A DNA stretch of 64,000 nucleotides, from contig CP136067.1 of assembly GCA_032622095.1 (NCBI GenBank), positions 78,146,705-78,210,704 on the forward strand. Reading direction: 5' to 3'. The notes beneath the pieces are model-generated. The model saw only the letters and a list, made by a program, of their open reading frames with translations. It did not search any database and was not told the DNA's origin. Origin of the DNA: Siphonodentalium dalli. Taxonomy: Eukaryota; Mollusca; Scaphopoda; Gadilida; Siphonodentaliidae. Of the stretch, positions 22,264 through 32,335 are shown one piece after another; positions within the stretch are counted from its first letter, which is position 1, and each line of letters begins with the position of its first letter. The position numbers were made by a program, and so were the translations under genes.

Positions 22264-23967
22264 TCACATACCAATCTCTGATAACCCGAGGGCCTCCCTG
22301 TACACGACATTGATTGTTGCATTGTCAGGTGCATTGATGTGTAAGTTACCTGGCCAACCAACTCGTGACATGGCAACATAAAGTTGACCATGAGAGAAAC
22401 ATGGTTCCTCCAGTTGCAACCCGGCTACTTTAAGTGTTTGGCCTTGTGACTTATTAATTGTCATAGCAAAACTTAGCTTAGCCGGGAACTGCAGCCTTCG
22501 GAACTCAATTGGGCTGTCTGTAGGTATCAAGGGAATTCTAGGGATGAACCCATATTCACCCTTGCCGCACCCGGTCAAAATCTCGGCCTCAATAAGATGA
22601 GGCATTATTTTCCTGATAAGGAGCCTGGTGCCATTGCAGAGTTTCGGGTGTTCCATATTCCTCAACAACATGATCGGAACACCCTCTTTCAGGAAAAGCT
22701 CGTGCGGTGGCATACCAGGGGGACTCAAAGAATTGAGAAATTCGGTAGGATAGTTGACCACGTCACTTGGATCTGGGATTGAATTTATAGAGTTGGATGC
22801 ACGGATCTCTCCAGGTACCATTGCCAGCATATTACGATTGATTGCGTCAACGGTGTCATTCTTAGGAGCGAGAATTGCTCTCTCACATAGCCAGGTGGAA
22901 TCACTCATGTTGCTGACCAGATCACCGAAAACTGCCCCAATCAATGCATCACAACTTCCGACACAACAGTAGGTGCATTTAGATAAATTTATGCAACCAT
23001 GAAGTTCGCCATTTCCAATGTGAAGCAAATCACTTGCAAATGAGGTGGCCATCTCGTCGTTATATGAATGGGCTCTCATGTTGGTTGTCAGGTGCAGAGA
23101 GCGAACACCCCGCCAAAGATAAGACGACCTGAGAGATGCGCGGACCATGTCAGCCCTCGTTCCCCGAGGTATAACAGGGAGCGTTTGTCTGAAGTCTCCG
23201 GACAGGAGCAAGGTTACACCGCCCATGATCGCATTACACTCACGAATGTCCTGCAATGTCCTGTCCAGAGCTTCGAAAGCATGTTTGTGAGACATGGTGC
23301 ACTCATCCCAAATAATCATTACACGACTGCGGAGTAGACGCGCAAGCCCTGTACCTTTTGCTATATTGCACGTTGCCAGATCATTCACTGTTAAGTTCAG
23401 CGGGAGTTTGAATGCCGAGTGAGCAGTCCTACCACCCGGGAGCAATGTCGCAGCGATCCCAGATGACGCAACTGCAATGACAATTTTCCCCTGAATCCGA
23501 ATCCTGGCAGGAATTAAGTTTATCAGAAACGTTTTACCAGTACCACCTGGCGCATCTAAGAAAAATATACCACCGGCACCGTTTACAGAACCCATAATTG
23601 TGTCAAAATCATGCCGCTGTTCTGGCAATAGTTTCGCTTCACTTGAAGCGATGACATCAGCAAGGATATCTCTATCATATGTCGTCTCTCTAAGTATTTC
23701 TCTTGGTTGTTGAACAGTTTCAATCCTGGTAGTTCGGGGAAGTCCGAAAGTGTGTAATTCAAGGCCTCCGTGGCCTAGAATCTTGTGTTCAATAGCCACG
23801 AGAGCTTGATTGTAGATATCTTCATTGAAGGCGACCTCAACATCTGGGTTGAGCCTCTGCTGTCTCCAGCGGAAGTCTTCAGACATATCCTCTCTGAATT
23901 GCATCCAGAGACCATTGGGATCTGAGACTCCACACATCTGCAACAGAACAGCAAAGAGGCTACGCAT
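22264..23967 (-). CDS. Helitron PIF1-type helicase segment
   Basis: 567 residues as read from the first ATG after the stops, but the frame is the same as the Rep segment upstream, and the homologous sequence continues 5' of this ATG (GLIEDDRQW region, about 24,039-24,013), so this is the C-terminal part of one RepHel protein. Superfamily 1 helicase signatures: Walker A GGTGKT at 141-146, Walker B IIWDE at 218-222, motif III SGDFRQ at 256-261, and near the C-terminus INKSQGQTL and LYVAMSRV (motifs V/VI). The helicase unwinds DNA during Helitron transposition. The segment is uninterrupted and ends GLSEIGM just before the stop at 22,264. Confidence 0.92.
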   Translation of the reverse strand: MRSLFAVLLQMCGVSDPNGLWMQFREDMSEDFRWRQQRLNPDVEVAFNEDIYNQALVAIEHKILGHGGLELHTFGLPRTTRIETVQQPREILRETTYDRDILADVIASSEAKLLPEQRHDFDTIMGSVNGAGGIFFLDAPGGTGKTFLINLIPARIRIQGKIVIAVASSGIAATLLPGGRTAHSAFKLPLNLTVNDLATCNIAKGTGLARLLRSRVMIIWDECTMSHKHAFEALDRTLQDIRECNAIMGGVTLLLSGDFRQTLPVIPRGTRADMVRASLRSSYLWRGVRSLHLTTNMRAHSYNDEMATSFASDLLHIGNGELHGCINLSKCTYCCVGSCDALIGAVFGDLVSNMSDSTWLCERAILAPKNDTVDAINRNMLAMVPGEIRASNSINSIPDPSDVVNYPTEFLNSLSPPGMPPHELFLKEGVPIMLLRNMEHPKLCNGTRLLIRKIMPHLIEAEILTGCGKGEYGFIPRIPLIPTDSPIEFRRLQFPAKLSFAMTINKSQGQTLKVAGLQLEEPCFSHGQLYVAMSRVGWPGNLHINAPDNATINVVYREALGLSEIGM

Positions 23968-24039
23968 ACACCTCGGCGTTCTTGAAACAGAAGCCTCGGA
24001 CAGAGTTGCTTCCCATTGTCTGTCGTCTTCAATAAGGCC

Positions 24040-24045
24040 TCATTA
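24040..24045 (-). other. Tandem in-frame stops TAA-TGA between Rep and helicase
   Basis: On the minus strand codons TAA (24,045-24,043) and TGA (24,042-24,040) lie next to each other in the shared Rep/helicase frame, and homologous sequence continues directly on both sides. A normal RepHel has no break here, so this is an inactivating change in this copy unless the stops are read through. Confidence 0.8.
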
Positions 24046-26514
24046 GAGAGCAGACTGGCGGAAAGTCGTGCATACCTCACCATCAATGGTTCTCAGACTT
24101 TCAAAAGATTCAGGACCCCGAACTTCCAAGAGGAGCACCCTCAAATAAAAACATGCATGCTGAGATGGGTGTACCGTGTACAGTCTGCCCAGGGCCGTGT
24201 CCTTGAAGACACCAACCTGTCCATCAACTGGTGAACCCCGCTTCTGCCTGGACCATCTGTTGTTCGCCCATGTGTAGTATGCGGGCATTTCAAGGCAGAG
24301 AAGACTCCGAGCAAACTCATCATTTTGACATGTCGTGAAAAAAGATGTTAAACTCGTTTCCTTTGGTGGAGCAGCAGCTACTTGCTGGGCATTATTCTCG
24401 GTGAAATACACCCTCTGACCATTTTCGAGATGGACAGCGAGGCGAACTACTGTAGGATGACGGTCATGAATAGGAAAATCAAATATTCTCCAGAACGCCT
24501 CGCTTGTGCTAAGATATCTGCCCATTTGAAACTGGCTGACCTCATCATTCGAGTCTCGTAATGCGAACATGGCAGCATCTGAACCCTTATTTATATACTT
24601 GCACACATATTTAATGGACTTGACAGAGCTGCAAAATTCAACATTAATATGTGCATCGAATAACTTCGTCAGAAGAGGACAATAAGGGACAATCCACCTG
24701 TTGTCGATTTCGAAGTCTCCACCAGTTCTCATTCTTATTTTAGCAGTGAAACCGCCACCTTCTGGTGAACGCCTCCTGTAGAGAGGGTAACCTTCATTAG
24801 ATGTCTGGGTCTCTGCTAAAAACTGTCTCGGATATCGCTTCGAGCACTTGCCATCTTTCATGCAAGGCAAGTTGGGATTGATCCGCCCGCATGGTCCGTG
24901 GACCATATGCATCTTTACAAAATCATACAGTGTTTGGTCTTGCTCGGGATCAGGCAATTCAGCCGAGATGATGTTATCTATCTGGTCTGCATGAATCTTA
25001 TCCTGTAACCATATGAGGATGTGTGAGTGGGGGAGGCCCCTCATCTGCCACTCAATGGTGTGCATGTCACATAATGATTGCCCGAAGATATGACATTTCT
25101 TCACCAGAAACATGAGTTTCTGAAGTTTCAGGCGGAAAACACGGGCAACCACATCATGTCTGTCCCTTGGTGCCTGGCCCTCGAACAACTCTCTCTTGCC
25201 CTCCTCCCATTTGGGATTACATGTAAACGTGACAAAGAGATCTGGGCGACCAAAATTCTTCACATACGTCAAGGCGTCCTGGGTCTTCTCTTGCATATAT
25301 CGTGGACTTCCTGTGAATGATGACGGAGGTATACAAAGTTGACCATGGCCTTCTGTCTGATCGTTATTGATGCGGTTTCGGAGATGAATGTAGGAATCTG
25401 CCCGTAATTCACGCTGGTGTGAACGAATGTAAAACAGTCTCTCAGATTCAACCTTAGCATACATGTCGACAGCAAACTGATTGAACAGATTCCTACTCCG
25501 ATGTAAGTGGTTGAAAGAATTGCTCCTTACCATGAAATAGTAAGCATAGAAATCATTGCACGAGACATTCTTTCGACCGACAGCATGTTGGATCCCCAAG
25601 CGATAGCCATCTTCACCACGCACACACAGTAGAGGGTATTGTAGAGTGTCATATGACCTGTGTGTCTCGCAAATCCTCCTGATTGTGTTATCACGGGACT
25701 TAATTACTATGTCTCGCGCTCCATGTTCTTGCCCGGTCATGACCACTGCAAGTTCATTGCAAGCTGGGGCATTGAACCTGCCACGATGTGCATCTGAAGG
25801 CTTTTTATCAGCATTGATGACAACATCGAGATTCGGACCGGGATTAGACTCAATGGCATACTTGAAGCTAGTAATATAAGAGTTGTGCTCGTGCAACATG
25901 TCTTGGATTGCGATGATCAGATGAGGTTTAAGGTTATCGGATGCTCGAAGGTTTGCCTGGTCATGGTGGTCATCGATGAAGTAGACTTGCAAAAATCGGG
26001 GTTGTTGTTCGGCTGTAGGTAGGAGCGAGCCAATTCTGTGATAGATCTGGCCCTGAACCTTGAATGTTGGCATAAAACCACCTTCGGTTATTACATTAGC
26101 TCCAAACGATGTCATTTGGAAAGCCGACTTATATCGGCGGATGTTGTGGAGGAAATGTTCCGAGTCTGGTGAATCGCCACTAAGTAGGCCTCTCAGGGGC
26201 TGTGGTTGGTCTGGACGAATCGGAAGGGAGACCTTCCCACGAGAACAGCAGAAACCTAAGGGTTCGGTGCGCCACCTCAAAGCAGAGCAGTGCTCACAAA
26301 CAACCATCATTTGGCCAACTCGGAGAGAGTCGTGAGACGTATAATCGATGGATGGATTGTAATTCATGGCTGCTTTTCCCCCAACTAATAACGTTGAGAC
26401 GTTGCTGTTCTTCTGTGGCATTTGCAGTAGCGACTCAGTCGTTTCGTCGACGCAATTCCGTTTGTGCAACCGTTTCTGACGCCCTGGAAAGGGCCGTCGA
26501 CTGGCGATCGGCAT
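24043..26514 (-). CDS. Helitron replication initiator (Rep, HUH/Y2) segment
   Basis: 823 residues as read, but Helitron-like sequence in this frame begins only at about residue 47 (MNYNPSIDY, near 26,367). The first ~45 residues translate the upstream repeats out of frame. Features: a Cys cluster C73, C76, C89/C90; the Helitron N-terminal domain with NLKPHLIIAIQ; FVTFTCNPKW at 427-436; the HUH nickase motif GLPHSHIL with H496 and H498; and the two-tyrosine motif IKYVCKYINKG with Y636 and Y640. Rep nicks and joins DNA ends in rolling-circle or peel-and-paste transposition. The segment stops at TAA-TGA and is followed in the same frame by the helicase. All catalytic residues are present. Confidence 0.93.
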   Translation of the reverse strand: MPIASRRPFPGRQKRLHKRNCVDETTESLLQMPQKNSNVSTLLVGGKAAMNYNPSIDYTSHDSLRVGQMMVVCEHCSALRWRTEPLGFCCSRGKVSLPIRPDQPQPLRGLLSGDSPDSEHFLHNIRRYKSAFQMTSFGANVITEGGFMPTFKVQGQIYHRIGSLLPTAEQQPRFLQVYFIDDHHDQANLRASDNLKPHLIIAIQDMLHEHNSYITSFKYAIESNPGPNLDVVINADKKPSDAHRGRFNAPACNELAVVMTGQEHGARDIVIKSRDNTIRRICETHRSYDTLQYPLLCVRGEDGYRLGIQHAVGRKNVSCNDFYAYYFMVRSNSFNHLHRSRNLFNQFAVDMYAKVESERLFYIRSHQRELRADSYIHLRNRINNDQTEGHGQLCIPPSSFTGSPRYMQEKTQDALTYVKNFGRPDLFVTFTCNPKWEEGKRELFEGQAPRDRHDVVARVFRLKLQKLMFLVKKCHIFGQSLCDMHTIEWQMRGLPHSHILIWLQDKIHADQIDNIISAELPDPEQDQTLYDFVKMHMVHGPCGRINPNLPCMKDGKCSKRYPRQFLAETQTSNEGYPLYRRRSPEGGGFTAKIRMRTGGDFEIDNRWIVPYCPLLTKLFDAHINVEFCSSVKSIKYVCKYINKGSDAAMFALRDSNDEVSQFQMGRYLSTSEAFWRIFDFPIHDRHPTVVRLAVHLENGQRVYFTENNAQQVAAAPPKETSLTSFFTTCQNDEFARSLLCLEMPAYYTWANNRWSRQKRGSPVDGQVGVFKDTALGRLYTVHPSQHACFYLRVLLLEVRGPESFESLRTIDGEVCTTFRQSAL

Positions 26515-26827
26515 CCAGCCGCAACTGGCGCTGTTCGTCAGTTTCTGACGCCCTGGAAAGGGCCGTCGACTGGCGAACGGCTACCAGTCGCAACTGGCTC
26601 TGTTCGTCAGTTTCTGACGCACTGTAAAGGGCCGTCGACTGGCGATCGGCATCCAGCCGCAACTGGCGCTGTTGGTCAGTTTATGACGCCCTGGAAAGGG
26701 CCGTCGACTGGCGATCGGCATCCAGCCGCAACTGGCGCTGTTCGTCAGTTTCGTTATCACGACAAATCTGTTTCGCACTTGTATTGTTACTCTTGCGGCC
26801 TATGAGCTTCCGCTTTTTCGGGGACAT
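26367..26827 (-). pseudogene. N-terminal region of RepHel, with basic motif and 23-residue repeats
   Basis: The likely true start is the ATG at 26,827-26,825. It opens MSPKKRKL, whose PKKRK matches the classical SV40-type nuclear localisation signal. Four 23-residue repeats follow, of the form SETDEQRQLRLDADRQSTAL, encoded by 69-bp tandem repeats (about 26,471-26,750), then a diverged repeat (ATEEQQRLN). Similar ETPEQR..AR..A.R repeats are known at the N-terminus of many Helitron proteins. The frame is damaged by a TAA (26,683-26,681, where sister repeats have GAA), a TGA (26,437-26,435) and a frame change between about 26,395 and 26,367. Because the repeat length is a multiple of three, repeat number can vary without frameshift. 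Confidence 0.75.
26471..26750. repeat. 69-bp tandem repeat inside RepHel
   Basis: About four units with the core 'ggaaagggccgtcgactggc', period 69 bp = 23 codons, lying in the coding N-terminus of RepHel on the minus strand. Units differ by a few substitutions. Confidence 0.85.
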
Positions 26828-27059
26828 TTTCTATGTATTATCGAGTCCCTTGCGCTAATAGTGGCCCTCAGAAGGGCCGTTCAAATTATATGAACTTCGA
26901 GGGAACCGAGATAATACTAAAAACTTCTGAAAAGTTCGAAAATTTCTGAAGATAAATTTGCGTGGGACATTGCCCGACATCACTTACAATGATGGGCATT
27001 TAAAGTGAAGTTTCGATTCTCTCATGGTGTAATCTCGTCAGGGGCGACCAATCTCGTCA
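26828..27059 (-). other. Helitron 5' leader
   Basis: No coding sequence. It contains a perfect 6-bp-stem hairpin GGCCCT-caga-AGGGCC at 26,863-26,878 and a short run of ttctgaa/ttcgaaa repeats near 26,927-26,955. No promoter element can be named. Confidence 0.4.
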
Positions 27060-29991
27060 GGGGCGACCAGCAGTTCACACCCGAATAGGGGAAGATATGC
27101 TTCTGATTAATACATTTTGCCATTTTGGTACCAGAATAGGGGAAGATATGCTTCTGATTAATACATTTTGCCATTTTGGCAGCGAAAAAAGCCTACATAC
27201 GTGGAAATGAACATCCGCAGTGGACGAAAGAAAGCTTAAATAGCAAATTATAAGAAAATACAGGTTAAGGCAGTAACTGCAATGATACAGTTATAGGGGA
27301 AGATATGCTTCTATGACGGGTGATTTGCAGGCGAGCAGCAGTCCACACCCGAATAGGGGAAGATATGCTTGTGATTAATACATTTCAAGTCGATAGCTCA
27401 ACCCTTTTCCGAGATCTGGAACTGCAATGGTAATCAAGAAATCAGAAAAAGATATTCCACGAAGCTCTGATTCAAGGAGAGTACATCCCAACAATGTCAA
27501 CAAATGCACAAAACGTTAGTTCGTGGCGTTTGGTAGACATTAAATTCCTGGCTAACATATAAAGAGCATTATCTGTGAACGGATTCCTGATATGGAAATA
27601 ATAAAGAGCGTCTATATTTTCACAGTTCACGCCAGAATAGGGGAAGACATGCTTGTGATTAATTAATGGATGAATGTTAATGAAATGTGCTGTGGTGGTG
27701 GGCAGAATTGTCCTTGTTCTGATAACATAAAGTCTTGTGTCTTTTCTTGCATGTATCGAGGGCTGCTGGTGAAGGATGACGGCACAATTTCGTTATTATT
27801 GACCAGATTTTAGCACAGTAATTACAATGAGAGATAAAATGTTTTTGACAGGCGAGCAGCAGTCCACAATTTCGTTATTATTGACCAGATTTTAGCACAG
27901 TAATTACAATGAGAGATAAAATGTTCTTGACATACGTGGAAATGAACATCCGCAGTGGACGAAAGAAAGCTTAGCAAATTATAAGAAAAGACAGGTTGAG
28001 GCAGTAACTGCAATGAAACAGTTAATAGGGGAAGATGTGCTTCTATGACGGGTGATTTGCAGGCGAGCAGCAGTCCACACCCGAATAGGGGGAGATATGC
28101 TTGTGATTAATACATTTCAAGTCGATAGCTTCACCCTTTTCCGAGATCTGGAACTCCAATGGTAATCAAGAAATCAGAAAAGATATTCCACGAAGCTCTG
28201 ATTCAAGGAGAGTACATCCCAACAATGTCAACAAATGCACAAAACGTTAGTTCGTGGCGTTTGGTAGACATTGAATTCCTGGCTAACATAAAGAGCGTTA
28301 TCTGTGAACGGATTCCTGATATGGAAATAATAAAGAGCGTCTATATCATGTTTGATATTCTAATATAAATGAAATGCATTTTCACAGTTCACAGTTCACG
28401 CCAGAATAGGGGAAGATATGCTTGTGATTAATTAATGGATGAATGTTGATGAAATGTGCTGTGGTGGTGGGCAGAATTGTCCTTGTTCTGATAACATAAA
28501 GTCTTGTGTCTTTTCTTGCATGTATCGAGGGCTGTCGGTGAAGGATGGCGGCACAATTTCGTTATTATTGACCAGATTTTAGCACAGTAATTACAATGAG
28601 AGATAAAATGTTCTTGACATACGTGGAAATGAACATTCGCAGTGGACGAAAGAAAGCTTAAATAGCAAATTATAAGAAAAGACAGGTTGAGGCAGTAACT
28701 GCAATGAAACAGTTAGTTCGTGGCGTTTCGTAGACATTGAATTCCTGGCTAACATAAAGAGCGTTATCTGTGAACGGATTCCTGATATGGAAATAATAAA
28801 GAGCGTCTATATCATGTTTGATATTCTAATAGAAATGCATTTTCACAGTTCACAGTTCACGCCAGAATAGGGGAAGATATGCTTGTGATTAATTAATGGA
28901 TGACTGTTGATGAAATGTGCTGTGGTGGGCAGAATTGTCCTTGTTCTGATAACATAAAGTCTTGTGTCTTTTCTTGCATGTATCGAGGGCTGCCGGTGAA
29001 GGATGGCGGCACAATTTCGTTATTATTGACCAGATTTTAGCACAGTAATTACAATGAGAGATAAAATGTTCTTGACATACGTGGAAATGAACATTAGGGG
29101 AAGATATGCTTCTACGACGGGTGATTTGCAGGCGAGCAGCAGTCCACACCCGAATAGGGGAAGATATGCTTGTGATTAATACATTTCAAGTCGATAGCTT
29201 CACCCTTTTCCGAGATCAATGGTAATCAAGAAATCAGAAATGATATTCCACGAAGCTCTGATTCAAGGAGAGTACATCCCAACAATGTCAACAAAAAACG
29301 TTATTAGTTCGTGGCGTTTGGTAGACATTGAATTCCTGGTTAACATAAAGAGCGTTATCTGTGAACGGATTCCTAATATGGAAATAATAAAGAGCGTCTA
29401 TTGTGGGAAGAATTGTCCTTGTTCTGATTACATAAAGTCTTGTGTCTTTTCTTGCATGTATCGTGAATGATGACGGCACAATTTCGTTATTATTTTGATA
29501 ACTCGTGAATGGTGACGGCACAATTTCGTTATTAATGACCAGTTGATAACATAAAGTCTTGTGTCTTTTCGTGCATGTATCGAGGGCTGCGCGAAGCTGG
29601 CGTCGCACGGATAAAAAAATTCCGAGATCTGGTCCTGGCTAACATAAAGAGCATTATCTGTGAACGGATTCCTGATATGGAAATAATAAAGAGCGTCTAT
29701 TGTGGGAAGAATTGTCCTTGTTCTGATTACATAAAGTCTTGTGTCTTTTCTTGCATGTATCGTGAATGATGACGGCACAATTTCGTTATTATTTTGATAA
29801 CTCGTGAATGTTGACGGCACAATTTCGTTATTATTGACCAGTTGATGTCTTTTCTTGCATGTATCGTGAATGATGACGGCACAATTTCGTTATTATTTTG
29901 ATAACTCGTGAATGATGACGGCACAATTTCGTTATTATTGACCAGTTGATAACATAAAGTATTGTGTATTTTCGTGCATGTATCGAGGGCT

Positions 29992-30456
29992 GCGCGAAGC
30001 TGGCGTCGCACGGATAAAAAATTTCCGAGATCTGGTCTGCGCATGCGCGAAGCTGGCGTCGCACGGGCTCGGCGACCCGATAAAATTCGTATCCGGGGCA
30101 ACATACATTCACATACCAAATTTCAAGTCGATAGCTCCACCCGTTTCCGAGAACTCGTCTGCGCATGCGCGAAGCTGGCGTCGCACGGGCTCGGCGACCC
30201 GATAAAATTCGTATCCGGGGCAAGATACATTCACATAGCAAATTTCAAGTCGATAGCTCCACCCGTTTCCGAGATCTCGTCTGCGCATGCGCTGCACGGG
30301 CGTCGCACGGGCTCGCCAATACGACAAAGACGACCGCCTGGTCAAACTACACACACGTACCAAGTTTCGTCCCGATCGGTCGAGAATCGTAGATTTGTAT
30401 TAATGACAGACAAACAAACAGACAGACAGACAGAGGTCTTCAAAATATATATGAGA
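29992..30456 (-). mobile_element. A1-type element, 3' end missing
   Basis: 122-bp units (about 30,010-30,300), the right block, (ACAG)n and the GA end are present. The 3' hairpin and CTAG are replaced by block-B sequence. Confidence 0.6.
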
Positions 30457-30680
30457 CTAGCCGATGAGCCCGACGTTGTCCGGGCTATTCAAAAACCAAA
30501 TTTCAAGTCGATAGCTCCACCCGGTTCCGAGATCTGGTCTGCGCATGCGCGAAGCTGGCGTCGTACGGGCTCGGCGACCCGATAAAATTCGTATCCGGGG
30601 CAAGATACATTCACATACCAAAGTTCAAGTCGATAGCTCCACCCGTTTCCGAGATCTCGTCTGCGCATGCGCGAAGCTTA
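30457..30680 (-). mobile_element. A1-type element, 5' part missing
   Basis: CTAG, hairpin and about one and a half 122-bp units are present. It is cut off after 'gcgcgaagctt', where block-B sequence resumes. Confidence 0.55.
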
Positions 30681-31917
30681 TTGACCAGATTTTAGTGGAT
30701 GAATATAAGTGGGAAGAATTGTCCTTATTCTGATAACATAAAGTCTTAGGGGAAGATATGCTTGTGATTAATACATTTCAAGTCGATAGCTGCACCCTTT
30801 TCCGAGATGTGGAACTGCAATGGTAATAAAGAAATCAGAAAAGATATTCCACGAAGCTCTGATTCAAGGAGAGCGCATCCCAACATATAAAGAGCGTTAT
30901 CTGTGAACGGATTCCTGATATGGAAATAATAAAGAGCGTCTATATCATGTTTGATATTCTAATAGAAATGCATTTTCACAGTTCACGCCAGAATAGTGGA
31001 AGATATGCTTCTGATTAATTAATGGATGAATGTTGATGATTACATAAAGTCTTGTGTCTTTTCGTGCATGTATCGTGAATGATGACGGCACAATTTCGCT
31101 ATTTTTTTTTAATTCCTCCTTAACATTCTTACAGCCATTACACTTGACTGGCATGCAATTTAATAAATTAATTATGTCGCTTGTATTTCTTTTTTGCAAT
31201 AGCTCTGATATTCTAATAGAAATGATGACGGCACAATTTCGTTATTATTGACCAGATTTTAGTGGATGAATGTTAGTGGGAAGAATTGTCCTTGTTCTGA
31301 TAACATAAAGTTTTAGGGGAAGATATGCTTGTGATTAATACATTTCAAGTCGATAGCTCCACCCTTTTGCGAGACGTGTTACTGCAATGGTAATCAAGAA
31401 ATCAGAAAAGATATTCCACGAAACTCTGATTCAAGGAGAGCGGACCCCAACATATAAAGAGCGTTATCTGTGAACGGATTCCTGATATGGAAATAATAAA
31501 GAGCGTCTTTATCATGTTTGATATTCTAATAGAAATGCATTTTCACAGTTCACAGTTCACGCCAGAATAGGGGAAGATATGCTTCTGATTAATTAATGGA
31601 TGAATGTTGATGATTACATAAAGTCTTGTGTCTTTTCGTGCATGTATCGTGAATGATGACGGCACAATTTCGCTATTTTTTTTTAATTCCTCCTTAACAT
31701 TCTTACAGCCATTACACTTTACTGGCATGCAATTTAATAAATTAATTATGTCGCTTGTATTTCTTTTTTGCAATAGCTCTGATATTCTAATAGAAATGCA
31801 TTTTCACAGTTGACAGTTCACGCCAGAATAGGGGAAGATGTGCTTGTGATTAATTAATGGATCAACAAATGCACAAAACGTAAAGTATAAAGTCTTGTTT
31901 TTTCTTGCATGTATCGA

Positions 31918-32335
31918 GGGCTGCACGGACTCAGCGACCCGATAAAATTCGTATCCGGGGCAAGATACATTCACATACCAAATTTAAAGTCGATAGCTCC
32001 ACACGTTTCCGAGATCTCGCCTGCGCATGCGCGAAGCTGGTGTCGCACGGGCTCGGCGACCCGATAAAATTCGTATCCGGGGCAAGATACATTCACATAC
32101 CAAATTTCAAGTCGATAGCTCCACCCGTTTCCGAGATCTCGTCTGCGCATGCGCGAAGCTGGCGTCGCACGGGCTCGCCAATACGACAACGTCCACCGCC
32201 TGGTCAAACTACACACACGTACCAAGTTTGGTCCCGATCGATCGAGAATCGTAGATTTGTATAAATGACAAACATACAAACATACAGACAAACATACAAA
32301 CAAACAGACAGAGGTCTTCAAAATATATATGAGAT
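31918..32335 (-). mobile_element. A1-type element at the right edge of the nest
   Basis: The 3' hairpin is missing; two 122-bp units, the right block and an (ACAG/ACAA)n tract end in GA at about 32,334-32,335 followed by T, as expected of a Helitron-like 5' end at an A-T target. Sequence to the right is not repeated in this window. Confidence 0.55.

Larger units (their letters stand above)
21361..27055 (-). mobile_element. Autonomous Helitron (boundaries approximate)
   Basis: The minus-strand RepHel coding region (22,264-26,827) lies inside. On its 3' side, 21,361-21,392 carries an A1-type hairpin (GCCCGAC..GTCCGGGC on the plus strand) and a damaged CTAG. Upstream of that hairpin the sequence differs from A1, the pattern expected of an autonomous element sharing only its last ~30 bases with its dependants. 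The 5' limit is unclear. A 20-bp tandem duplication (caatctcgtcaggggcgacc) near 27,027-27,066 adjoins sequence belonging to the satellite block. The 3' boundary is inferred and the 5' one is a guess. Confidence 0.55.
27060..31905. repeat. Complex satellite-like block 'B'
   Basis: The block is built from rearranged modules repeated 3-10 times: 'gaataggggaagatatgctt'; 'gacgggtgatttgcaggcga' (about 27,318, 28,048 and 29,116); 'tcaagtcgatagct..ccgagatctgg' shared with A1; a pair of AAAGAGCGT-containing modules around 'gattcctgatatggaaataa'; 'gacggcacaatttcgttatt'; and 'cttttcttgcatgtatcg'. Module order is partly kept, but unit lengths vary (730 bp, 1,068 bp). Two near-identical 320-bp stretches start near 30,930 and 31,480. 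Short frames such as 28,159-28,368 and 29,219-29,470 recur in copies but look like no known protein. Confidence 0.7.

Noticed and set aside
25810..25860. A second 2A-like motif in the Helitron Rep (IESNPGP)
   Set aside because: The required Asp of DxExNPGP is Ala here, and the position lies inside a conserved Rep domain. Chance similarity.
22597..26627. Plus-strand frames within the Helitron region
   Set aside because: These are antisense shadows of the minus-strand RepHel gene.
26863..26878. Histone-mRNA-type stem-loop (GGCCCT..AGGGCC)
   Set aside because: The loop does not match UUUC/UUAC convincingly, there is no histone gene or downstream element, and it sits in the Helitron leader.
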